The notes: generated by a model from the sequence alone, not told the origin. 8,452 bases of DNA from Pseudomonadota bacterium (GCA_023437865.1 JAEZFE010000550.1:1-8452); one strand, 5' to 3'. Shown: positions 1 to 7,115, counted from the first letter of the stretch. Program-made: numbers and translations.

Positions 1-1630
1 GTTCCGCAACGATCCCGCCTTCGCCGATTACCCGCCGTTCCACGACATCATGGCGGTGGTTTCCGGCGATGCCGCCCGCGCCCTCAGCGACATCGCCCGC
101 GACCGCTGGCGCCAAGCCTCGGGGCAAACCTTGCGGGCCGTACCAGCGGGGCAGGCCGCGGCCATCTGGCCGCCTTCGGTGCCGGTGCTGATGCGGCGGG
201 TGGACGTCGCCATCGCGCGGACGGCGCCGCCATGGGATGGTGCCCCCCCGGTGCGCGAGGTCGAGCAGCTTTACATCGACATGATCGCCGCTGCCCGGCG
301 CTTCGTGTACATCGAGAACCAGTATTTCGCCTCGCGCCGCATTGCCGAGGTGCTGGCCGACCGCTTGGCCAGCGACGACTGCCCCGAAATCGTGCTGATC
401 AATCCCGGTGAGCCCGCCAGCCTGGTCGAGCGCTCGACCATGGGGGTGATGCGTTCGCGGTTGATGCGCCAACTGGCGGCGGCTGATTGCGATGGCCATC
501 TGCGGCTGTACTACCCGTCGGTGGATGGCCGTGATGTCAAGGTCCACGCCAAGCTGATGATCGTTGACGACCGGCTGCTGCGGATCGGGTCGAGCAACCT
601 CAATAACCGCTCCATGGGGCTCGACACCGAATGCGATGTGCTGGTCGAGGCGGAGGACGATCCCGCCATCGCCCGCGCCATCCGCGCGATCCGACATGAT
701 TTGATGGCCGAGCATCTGGGCGTTACGCCCGAGCAGGTTGCCCGCGTCGAGGCTGGGACCGGAAGCCTGCATGCCACCATCGATGCCCTGGCGGGTAACC
801 CGCACACCCTGGTGCGGCTGGCCGCCGACGACCCGCCCGCCATCGTTCAGATGATGGCCGAGAGCCGGCTGCCCGACCCCGAGGAGGCGGTCGAGACCAT
901 GGTGCTGATCGACGAGGCCATGCCCGGCCCGGCCAAGCGCGGATTGCACATCCGGGTGTGGGCGCTGGCTCTGGTACTGGGCACGCTTACTCTTGCCGCC
1001 GCGCTGTGGCGGTGGGCGCCCTTCAGCGTTTGGGCGCTGGTGTGGCCGGGTGTGCAATGGCTGATGGCGCTGCGCGGCGAGCCGCAGATCGCCTTCGTCA
1101 TTACCGCACTTTACCTGGTGGCGGGGCTGGTGCGGGTGCCGCTGGTGCTCAGTGTGCTCGCTGCCGCCGCCATCCTGGGGGCGGGATTGGGCTTCCTGCA
1201 TTCGCTGATCGGCCTGCTGGGCAGTGCCGCGCTGTTGTGGGGGCTCGGCCGCGCGCTGGGGCGGGCCCGAGTGCGCCGGCTGGCGGGGTGGAAGATCAAC
1301 CGCGTCCAGCGCGCGCTGACCCGCCACGGCATCCTGGCCATGCTGTGCCTGCGGCTGATGCCGGTAGCGGCGTTTTCCTCCATCAATCTGGTGGCGGGAG
1401 CCTCGGGCGTCCCGTTCCGTGATTTCTTGATCGGCACCGGTATCGGCATGGCGCCGGGCGTCCTCGCCATCAGCGTGCTGGGCGACCGCGTGCTGGCAGT
1501 GCTACGCAATCCCTCGGTGCTCAACATCGCCGTCCTGGTCTGCGCCACCGTGCTGGTCATCGCCTCCCAGTTCATGCTGGTCGAGCGCCTGGGCCGAGCG
1601 CGCGGTCCCGCCTCCGGACGGCCCCGGTGA
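1..1630 (+). CDS. Phospholipase D-superfamily protein fused to a VTT (DedA/TVP38-like) membrane domain, 5'-truncated by the window
   Basis: The reading frame is open from base 2, and the residues before the first ATG (base 50), including the PPFHDIM stretch, are typical PLD sequence. The gene therefore starts upstream and 542 residues are visible. The second HKD motif is complete: His codon at 545, Lys at 551, Asp at 566, followed by GSSNLNNRS at 587-613. The first HKD must lie upstream. From about base 945 onward the protein becomes hydrophobic, with several membrane segments and the RLMPVAAFSSINLVAGASG signature of the VTT/SNARE-associated family. PLD-family enzymes transfer phosphatidyl groups or hydrolyse phosphodiesters, and cardiolipin synthases belong here. 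The VTT half probably anchors the enzyme in the inner membrane or handles lipids. The downstream EEP gene begins 17 bp after the stop, suggesting one operon. The exact substrate cannot be read from the sequence; cardiolipin or another phosphatidyl product is inferred. Confidence 0.88.
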   Translation, partial: FRNDPAFADYPPFHDIMAVVSGDAARALSDIARDRWRQASGQTLRAVPAGQAAAIWPPSVPVLMRRVDVAIARTAPPWDGAPPVREVEQLYIDMIAAARRFVYIENQYFASRRIAEVLADRLASDDCPEIVLINPGEPASLVERSTMGVMRSRLMRQLAAADCDGHLRLYYPSVDGRDVKVHAKLMIVDDRLLRIGSSNLNNRSMGLDTECDVLVEAEDDPAIARAIRAIRHDLMAEHLGVTPEQVARVEAGTGSLHATIDALAGNPHTLVRLAADDPPAIVQMMAESRLPDPEEAVETMVLIDEAMPGPAKRGLHIRVWALALVLGTLTLAAALWRWAPFSVWALVWPGVQWLMALRGEPQIAFVITALYLVAGLVRVPLVLSVLAAAAILGAGLGFLHSLIGLLGSAALLWGLGRALGRARVRRLAGWKINRVQRALTRHGILAMLCLRLMPVAAFSSINLVAGASGVPFRDFLIGTGIGMAPGVLAISVLGDRVLAVLRNPSVLNIAVLVCATVLVIASQFMLVERLGRARGPASGRPR

Positions 1631-1647
1631 GAAAGGCGACCTGACCC

Positions 1648-2430
1648 GTGCCCGAAGACCACGACACGCCGATCGAGTCCTTGGCGGTTTCGCTGGCCAG
1701 TTACAACATTCACCGCTGCTTCGGCACTGATGGCCGCTATACCCCCGAGCGCACCGCCGAGGTGATCGAGGCACTGGACGCCGACATCATCGGCCTGCAG
1801 GAGGTCGACATGCGCCTTCTGGTCGATGGCCGGGCGCAACTCGATTATCTGGCCGACAAGCTGCAGCTCAACGGCGTCCCCGGACCCAACATCAAGGGGC
1901 GGCGCGGCAAGTTCGGCAATGCCCTGCTGACCCGCTGGCCGGTGATCACGGTCAGCCGCGCCGATCTGACCGTGCGTCATTACGAGCCGCGGGGGATGAT
2001 CGTGGCGCGGCTGGCGGTGCGCGGCCAGCCGTTGCGGGTGGCGGTGACCCATCTGGGGCTGAACGCCGCCGAGCGCCGCCTCCAGGTCCGTCACCTGCTG
2101 GCAGCGCTGGAAGAGGACGGCACCGACGACATTCCCACCATCATCATGGGCGATTTCAATGAATGGCGGCCCACGCGCGGCGCGCTGCGGACCATTGACC
2201 GCCGTTTCGGCCAGTCGCTGATGCCACGCACCTTTCCGTCGCGTCTGCCGCTTTTGCCGCTCGACCGCATCTGGGCGTGGCCGGCGGATGGGCTCAAGCG
2301 TCTGGCGGTTTACGCGACGCCACTGTCGCGCATTACCTCCGACCACTTGCCGCTTCGCGCGGAGGTATCCTGGGACGCTCATGAACTGCCCGGCGGCTGG
2401 CGTCGCACCACGACTATCACCAATGTGTAA
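1648..2430 (+). CDS. Endonuclease/exonuclease/phosphatase (EEP) family hydrolase
   Basis: This 260-residue protein starts at GTG 1648, with a GAAAGG ribosome-binding stretch at 1631-1636. It carries the full EEP active-site set: Asn20 in YNIHR, Glu52 in LQEVD, His135 in THLGL, Asp169 and Asn171 in GDFNEW, Asp206 in LDRIW, and Asp232-His233 in SDHLP. These residues bind Mg2+ and activate water for phosphodiester cleavage throughout the family. No signal peptide or membrane segment is evident, so a cytosolic location is likely. It follows the PLD-VTT gene closely, as E. coli ybhP (EEP) accompanies clsB (PLD-type cardiolipin synthase). A role in phospholipid or head-group phosphodiester metabolism is therefore more likely than DNA repair, but this rests on neighbourhood only. 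No clear terminator hairpin was found after the stop. Confidence 0.9.
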   Translation: MPEDHDTPIESLAVSLASYNIHRCFGTDGRYTPERTAEVIEALDADIIGLQEVDMRLLVDGRAQLDYLADKLQLNGVPGPNIKGRRGKFGNALLTRWPVITVSRADLTVRHYEPRGMIVARLAVRGQPLRVAVTHLGLNAAERRLQVRHLLAALEEDGTDDIPTIIMGDFNEWRPTRGALRTIDRRFGQSLMPRTFPSRLPLLPLDRIWAWPADGLKRLAVYATPLSRITSDHLPLRAEVSWDAHELPGGWRRTTTITNV

Positions 2431-2485
2431 GGCCGCCGCGCATAGGGAATCCTTGCCTTGCCGCCGGGATCGGCAGTGATTGAAA

Positions 2486-2656
2486 TACCCGCGGGGTAAA
2501 TTAAATACCCGAGTGTGGAACGATGCAGAGGTAGTTCCCGTTACCTCGATGGTGCGTAGGTAGGGCGGCCGCTCATGAAAATACTCAGATGGCGGTAGGG
2601 CGCTCGGGTAGGTATCCAAAAGATACATTAGTGTACGCTACGTTCCGCGCTATACC
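2486..2656. promoter_or_regulatory. Candidate operator region: cluster of TACC/GGTA elements upstream of the response regulator
   Basis: Ten TACC or GGTA tetramers lie within 171 bp, starting at 2486, 2495, 2506, 2530, 2542, 2559, 2594, 2607, 2611 and 2653. A random sequence with equal base use would give about 1.3. Three arrangements stand out. TACCC-GCG-GGGTA is a perfect inverted repeat at 2486-2498. AAATACCCG is repeated directly at 2483 and 2503, 20 bp apart. TACCCGAG at 2506-2513 has its exact reverse complement at 2603-2610. NarL-family regulators bind TAC-containing heptamers as direct or inverted pairs, so binding by the regulator encoded just downstream is plausible. A weak promoter resemblance (TTGAAA at 2480-2485, AT-rich TAAATA at 2502-2507) overlaps the first palindrome. 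Function is inferred. Confidence 0.35.
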
Positions 2657-2693
2657 GATATTTGCGGCCAACGCCGTCTAAGAGGCACTTAAC

Positions 2694-3368
2694 ATGGTAG
2701 TACTGATCGCCGACGACCATGCCCTGTTCCGCTATGGGATTTCCCTGGCCTTGGAAAGTCTGTACGGAAAGGACGTGACCATCTTGCAGGCGAGCAATGC
2801 GGAAGAGACCCGGCGCATCGCGCACGAGACCCCCAGTCTCGACCTGATCCTGCTGGATCTGACGATGCCTGGATTGAACGGCATATCCGACCTGAAGAAG
2901 TTCATCGACACGTTGCCGCCGATCCCGGTGGTGATCGTGTCGGGCTCGCGCCAGCGTGCCACCATCCGCTCGGCCATCGAATGCGGCGCCCGCGGTTACG
3001 TGCTGAAATCGTCCAATGGCGAGATTCTGAAGCACGTTCTGCCGCTGGTCCTGTCGGGCGAGCTCTATGTTCCCGCGCAAGCGGTCGCCAATGAGGAAGC
3101 TGGCGAGCAATTCGAAGGCTCGCCATTGGACGAGGCTGGCGACTTCAATCCCGACTTCAAGTCGCTCACCCCGCGCGAGACGCAGGTGCTCAAGCTGCTG
3201 ACGCTCGGCTATTCCAACAAGGAGATCGCCCGCTCCCTCGGCATGCTCGAGGGCACGGTGAAGGTCCACGTCAAATCCATCATGAAGAAGCTGGGGGTGA
3301 ACAACCGCACCCAGGCGGCCATTGCCGCCAACCGCAGCTTCGCGCGCCAACCTACCCCCACTATGTAA
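2694..3368 (+). CDS. NarL/FixJ-family response regulator (REC + LuxR-type HTH)
   Basis: This 224-residue protein starts at ATG 2694 with AGAGG at 2681-2685, eight bases upstream. Residues 1-120 form a receiver domain: acidic pocket Asp7-Asp8, phospho-acceptor Asp55 in LLDLTMPG, switch Ser83 in VIVSGS, and Lys105 in YVLKSS. An acidic linker (about 125-155) leads to a LuxR-type helix-turn-helix at about 156-215, with the LTPRE start and the SNKEIARSLGMLEGTVKVHV recognition region. It should be a phosphorylation-controlled DNA-binding transcription factor in the cytoplasm. No kinase gene is adjacent; the nearest is the hybrid kinase at 4499-7051, which is a plausible partner. The 263-bp upstream region rich in TACC/GGTA elements suggests autoregulation. 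A strong terminator closes the unit, so it is probably transcribed alone. The signal and target genes are unknown. Confidence 0.93.
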   Translation: MVVLIADDHALFRYGISLALESLYGKDVTILQASNAEETRRIAHETPSLDLILLDLTMPGLNGISDLKKFIDTLPPIPVVIVSGSRQRATIRSAIECGARGYVLKSSNGEILKHVLPLVLSGELYVPAQAVANEEAGEQFEGSPLDEAGDFNPDFKSLTPRETQVLKLLTLGYSNKEIARSLGMLEGTVKVHVKSIMKKLGVNNRTQAAIAANRSFARQPTPTM

Positions 3369-3398
3369 GACACCGAGCCGTACTGGCTGGGAGGTGAA

Positions 3399-3425
3399 GG
3401 GTGCCCGCGCGCGGGCGCCCTTTTT
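3399..3425 (+). terminator. Rho-independent terminator after the response regulator
   Basis: A GC-rich hairpin lies 30 bp after the response-regulator stop codon. Its nine-pair stem joins 3399-3407 with 3412-3420 (one G-T pair at 3402/3417) around a four-base loop. Five T residues follow at once, and another T run comes after two C residues. This is a classic intrinsic terminator and separates the regulator from the crotonase gene. Confidence 0.85.
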
Positions 3426-3510
3426 CCTTTTTCGGCGCACTGGGTTTTGCGCTGCCGGCATGGTTGAATACTCCCTCCGAGCCGGATGGTTCGGCGTCGT
3501 CACGATGTCG

Positions 3511-3517
3511 GGAGGGG
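3511..3517 (+). promoter_or_regulatory. Ribosome-binding site that fixes the start of the crotonase gene
   Basis: GGAGGGG lies four bases before ATG 3522. It supports 3522 as the true start over the ATG at 3486 in the same frame and over ATG 3401 in the frame of the downstream part. Confidence 0.7.
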
Positions 3518-3521
3518 CCCC

Positions 3522-4306
3522 ATGACCGAGAACAGCCTGCGCATCAAGCTGAACGGCCCGGTCGCCACGGTGACGCTGACCCGCGCCGCCGTGCACAACG
3601 CGCTGGACGAAACGCTGATCGGCAATCTGGCGCAAGCCTTCCAGAAATGTCGGTGGCCGACGCCGTGCGCGTGGTAGTGCTGGAGGCCGAAGGCAGGACT
3701 TTCTGCGCCGGTTCCGACGTGAATTGGATGAAACGCGCCGCCGCGCTGGGCCGCGAGGACAACCAGCGTGACGCCATGCAACTGGCCGTGATGATCGACT
3801 CCATCGACCGCTGCCCCAAGCCAGTCATCGCGGTGGTCCAGGGCGCGGATTTGGGCGGCGGCGTCGGGCTGGTGGCTGCTGCCGACATGGTTGTTGCCGC
3901 CGAGGATGCCAGCTTCGCCCTCACCGAAATCCGCCTGGGGCTGGAACCCAGTGTCATCGGCCCGGTCACCATCCGCGCCATGGGCGAACGCGCCTGCCGC
4001 CGCTACTTCCTGACCGGTGAACGCTTCGACGCGCGCGAGGCCTGTCGCCTCGGCCTGGTTAACACCGTGGTGCATCCCGAAAAGTTGGCCGAGGCCCGCG
4101 ACCACTGGGTGGAGGCCTGCCTGAAGGGCGCTCCCGGCGCCATCGCCGCCGCCAAGGAGTTGATCCGGGTCGTTGCCGACACCGAGGCCGGTCCTGACCT
4201 GATGCGTCTTACCGCCCACCGCCTCGCCGAGCGCCGTGCCAGCGACGAGGGGAATGAGGGGGTGATGGCGTTCCTGGAGAAGCGCAAGCCAGGATGGACG
4301 CCCTGA
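3522..4306 (+). pseudogene. Enoyl-CoA hydratase/isomerase (crotonase) family, methylglutaconyl-CoA hydratase-like, interrupted by a one-base frameshift
   Basis: The N-terminal 42 codons run from ATG 3522, beginning MTENSLRIKLNGPVATVTL, up to about 3647. That frame then stops at 3675-3677. The rest of the protein continues in the frame one base back (from about 3647) to the stop at 4304-4306. Restoring one base would give 261 residues, the usual crotonase length. Recognisable parts are the oxyanion-hole segment FCAGSDVNWM, the QGADLGGGVGLVAAAD loop, and ALTEIRLGLEPSVIGP followed by GERACRRYFLTGERF. This last block resembles LiuC-type methylglutaconyl-CoA hydratases of leucine degradation. The Glu of TEIRLG (codon 3926) matches the second catalytic Glu of enoyl-CoA hydratase; the first is Gly here (codon 3866). 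The break may be a real mutation or a sequencing error. The precise acyl-CoA substrate is not certain. Confidence 0.8.
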
Positions 4307-4471
4307 TCGTCCAGGGACATTCCTGACAGACAGTCGGGGCGCTAGCGTCACATCTCCGGACAGGCACGCGGAAGGGGGGGGCTGCCGCGAAGAGGGTGCC
4401 TTGCCCGCCTGAGGCGGTGCGCCTTCGGCTTTAATTCACTATTCCTTCCGGGCAGAAAACACCGAAGCGAT

Positions 4472-4486
4472 ACCCCCGGCGGGGGT
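4472..4486. repeat. Perfect inverted repeat just upstream of the kinase start
   Basis: ACCCCC at 4472-4477 and GGGGGT at 4481-4486 are exact reverse complements around GGC. The element ends 12 bases before the kinase's TTG codon and next to its GGAGAG ribosome-binding stretch (4490-4495). It could be a protein-binding operator or an RNA hairpin in the leader. It resembles the TACCC-GCG-GGGTA palindrome at 2486-2498 before the response regulator. Confidence 0.4.
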
Positions 4487-4498
4487 CATGGAGAGCTC

Positions 4499-7051
4499 TT
4501 GGTTTCCTTCTCCCGGTTCCGCGGCGGTTTGCGCCGCCATCTCGTTCTTCTGGTTCTTGTTGCCCTGGTGCCCATGTTGCTGTGGGCCGGCGGGCTGACC
4601 TTGTGGTCGTCGTTGCAGGAGCGTCAGGCCATGGAGCGCGGCCTGTCCGAGACCGCGCGTGCCCTCACCATCGCGGTGGATCAGGAGTTGCGCCTGTCGA
4701 TGGCCGCCCTCAACGCTGCGGCACTGACCCGTGTGCTGGTGAATGGCGATGTTTCCGCCTTCGACGAGGTGGCTCGCCGCCTTGCTGCGCAGCACCCGGA
4801 ATGGAAGAACCTCGTCCTGGTAGATACGAGCGGCCAGCAATTGCTGAACACGCTGAGGCCATTCGGCTCGTCGCTGCCGTCGATGGCCGACCCCGGTTAT
4901 GAGGAAGCGCTGAAGGCGGTAAACCATGTCCTGCGGACGGGTGAGCCCGCCGTGTCGAACCTGTTCTATGCGCGTGTCAGCGCTGATAACGTGGTTCTGG
5001 TCGTGGTGCCGGTGCGCAATTCGCTGGGCGTGACCTCTTATGCCCTCGCCGCCACCATGCGGCCAGAGCGGCTGGCTGCCCTGCTCTCCGCGCAGAGCAT
5101 GCCGGCTGGCTATTTCGCCGCCATCGACGATGCCCAGGGCATGAACATTACACGCGTGCCGGGCCATGATGCCGCTTCGGGCAATCAGGTGCCGGACTGG
5201 ATCAAGGAGGCGTTCACCGCACAGCAGCGGGGATTCGCCTCGGGGCATTCCATGGCGGGCGACAAGGTCAGCGTGTTTTTCAATCGCACCAGCGTGGCCG
5301 ACTGGATCGTCGTGTTCGGAGTCGATCGCTCGCTGTTCTATGGGAACTTGCGCAATTCACTGGTGATCACCGTGGGGTTCGGCGCGGTGGTGCTGGCGGG
5401 ATCCCTGTTCCTGGCCTTCGGCATGTCTCGCCGCATCCTCGGACCGGTGCAGGCGCTGACCGCCGCCGCCCGACCGTTTATCCATGAGCGCCAGGTCCAT
5501 TCCTCCACCTTCGGCATCACCGAACTGGACGCCTTGCATCAGGCGCTCGACGTGCTGACCGGCGAACTCGCCAAGACGCAGCAGCGCTTCCTGACCTTCT
5601 TTTCCGCCGCGCCGGTGCCGCTATTCGTGCTGAACGAGGAGGGTCGGGTGATTGCCGTCAATCAGGCGTGGCTGAAAACCCTCGGCTACGAGGAGGCCGA
5701 GGTGCTGGGGCGCTTCCCGTGGGAATTCCATACCGAGCAGTCACGCGCCTATACCGAGGGCGTGGTTCGCCCCGAATTCCTGCGCACCGGCGACAAGGAT
5801 CTGGTGACGGCGGAATATATCACCAAGTCTGGCGAAGTGCGCGACACCCTGGTCTCATTACGGGCCGACCGCGATGGTGACGGACGCATCGTGCGTACCA
5901 TTGGCGCTTTCCAGGATGTGACCGAGCAGCGCCGGGCCGAGAAGGCGCTGGGCCGAGCGGTCGAGGAAGCCGAACGCGCCAACGATTCCAAGACCCGCTT
6001 CCTTGCCGCCGCCAGCCACGATCTGCGCCAACCGCTCCAGGCCCTGTCGCTGTATCTTGGCGTGCTCAAGGCGCGGTTGAACGGGCGCGAGGAACAGGTG
6101 ATGGACGCGGTGGGCCAATGCGTCGAGGCTTTGACCGGCCTGCTCAACGACATGCTCGACGTGGCCCGCCTTGACGCCGGCGTCATCACTCCCAAGCTGT
6201 CCGAGGTGCCGGTCAGCCGGCTGATGGAGCGGGTGGCCGCCGCCTCGCGCATCCAGGCCGAAGCCAAGGGCCTGAGTCTCGATGTGATTCCCTCCGGCCA
6301 TATCGTGCAGACCGATCCGGCGCTGATGGACCGCGTCTTGTCGAACCTGGTCGCCAATGCCGTGCGCTATACCGAGCGCGGCCGCATTCTGGTGGGATGC
6401 CGCAATGCCGGCGATGGTCAGGTCCGCATTGAGGTGTGGGACAGCGGCATCGGCATTCCTAACGACAAGCTGGGCGAGATTTTCGAGGAATTCCGCCAGT
6501 TGGGCAATCCCGAGCGCCGCCGCGACCGTGGCACCGGGCTGGGTCTTTCTATCGTGCAGCGCATCATCGGCTTGCTGGATCATGAATTGGCGGTCCGTTC
6601 GGTTCTGGGCCGGGGCTCGGTATTCTCCATCACTTTGCCCGGCGTCGCCGCGTGCAGCGTGGAAGCCGACCGGCCCGTCGAGCTGCCGAAGGAGCAGCGC
6701 CGCATCCTGGTGGTGGACGATGAAGTGCATGTGCGGTCGGCGCTGGAATTGGTCTTGGGCGAAATGGGCCACCGCGTCCAAGGCGCCGAGACGGTGGAGG
6801 GCGCCGTCCAGAGCACCCAGCGCGAACGTCCCGAACTGGTCATCGCCGATTTCCGCCTGGCCGGCGGCAAGACCGGCATCGACGTCATCCGGGCGGTGCG
6901 CTCGTTCTGCGGCGATCAGGTGCCGGCGGTGGTGCTGACCGGCGACACCGACCCGGCCACCATCCGCCGCATCGTCGGCGAGGGGCTGCATCTGTTGCAC
7001 AAGCCCATCCAATTGGAGGCGCTGCACGCGTTCTTGAAGAAGGTGGCCTGA
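4499..7051 (+). CDS. Membrane-bound hybrid sensor histidine kinase with PAS and C-terminal receiver domain
   Basis: This 850-residue protein starts at TTG 4499, preceded by GGAGAG at 4490-4495; no ATG or GTG fits this frame before the first membrane segment. The order is: membrane segment 15-36; periplasmic sensor region about 37-286 (Cache-like by position and length); membrane segment 288-308; a short HAMP-like linker; PAS domain about 365-478. HisKA follows with phospho-acceptor His507 in ASHDLRQPLQAL. The ATPase domain has N box Asn620, G1 DSGIGIP (648-654) and G2 GTGLGL (678-683). The receiver spans 735-848 with Asp740-Asp741, phospho-acceptor Asp784, and Lys835 in HKP. All catalytic residues are present, so it should be active. 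It has no Hpt domain, so the receiver may tune or hold phosphate. The NarL-type regulator at 2694-3368 is a likely partner. The ligand is unknown. Confidence 0.93.
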   Translation: MVSFSRFRGGLRRHLVLLVLVALVPMLLWAGGLTLWSSLQERQAMERGLSETARALTIAVDQELRLSMAALNAAALTRVLVNGDVSAFDEVARRLAAQHPEWKNLVLVDTSGQQLLNTLRPFGSSLPSMADPGYEEALKAVNHVLRTGEPAVSNLFYARVSADNVVLVVVPVRNSLGVTSYALAATMRPERLAALLSAQSMPAGYFAAIDDAQGMNITRVPGHDAASGNQVPDWIKEAFTAQQRGFASGHSMAGDKVSVFFNRTSVADWIVVFGVDRSLFYGNLRNSLVITVGFGAVVLAGSLFLAFGMSRRILGPVQALTAAARPFIHERQVHSSTFGITELDALHQALDVLTGELAKTQQRFLTFFSAAPVPLFVLNEEGRVIAVNQAWLKTLGYEEAEVLGRFPWEFHTEQSRAYTEGVVRPEFLRTGDKDLVTAEYITKSGEVRDTLVSLRADRDGDGRIVRTIGAFQDVTEQRRAEKALGRAVEEAERANDSKTRFLAAASHDLRQPLQALSLYLGVLKARLNGREEQVMDAVGQCVEALTGLLNDMLDVARLDAGVITPKLSEVPVSRLMERVAAASRIQAEAKGLSLDVIPSGHIVQTDPALMDRVLSNLVANAVRYTERGRILVGCRNAGDGQVRIEVWDSGIGIPNDKLGEIFEEFRQLGNPERRRDRGTGLGLSIVQRIIGLLDHELAVRSVLGRGSVFSITLPGVAACSVEADRPVELPKEQRRILVVDDEVHVRSALELVLGEMGHRVQGAETVEGAVQSTQRERPELVIADFRLAGGKTGIDVIRAVRSFCGDQVPAVVLTGDTDPATIRRIVGEGLHLLHKPIQLEALHAFLKKVA

Positions 7052-7115
7052 CGCAGGCCGCCTGACGGTTGACCTGGGCATTCGGGCCTGTTTCCCTAAG
7101 GGCCTTCCGACACGC

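Noticed and set aside
958..1422. Second-frame open stretch on the plus strand
   Set aside because: Lies within the VTT domain in another frame; Ala/Gly/Arg-rich shadow.
1111..2628. Long open frame on the minus strand (505 codons)
   Set aside because: It lies antisense to the PLD-VTT and EEP genes, has no recognisable domain, and is rich in Arg/His/Gln, typical of a shadow frame in GC-rich coding DNA.
2431..2693. Riboswitch or small RNA in the intergenic region
   Set aside because: No known riboswitch consensus was recognised and no hairpin plus T run was found; the repeats fit protein binding better.
2628..3635. Minus-strand open frame over the response regulator (335 codons)
   Set aside because: Antisense to a regulator with all catalytic residues and crossing the terminator; no domain resemblance.
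3401..3646. N-terminal extension of the crotonase in the downstream frame
   Set aside because: It would start inside the terminator hairpin and reads as out-of-frame sequence across the true ribosome-binding site and N-terminus.
3642..3653. Programmed ribosomal frameshift in the crotonase
   Set aside because: No X-XXY-YYZ slippery heptamer or clear downstream stimulator is seen, and crotonases are not known to use recoding; a deletion or error is simpler.
4381..4436. Possible terminator after the crotonase gene
   Set aside because: CCGCC-TGA-GGCGG at 4405-4417 forms only a five-pair stem, and no T run follows it directly; too weak to annotate.
5858..7081. Minus-strand open frame over the kinase (407 codons)
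   Set aside because: Antisense to intact HisKA, ATPase and receiver domains; shadow composition.
7069..7100. Promoter before the CaiB/BaiF gene (TTGACC at 7069-7074)
   Set aside because: The -35-like hexamer is good, but no convincing -10 lies 16-18 bp downstream.
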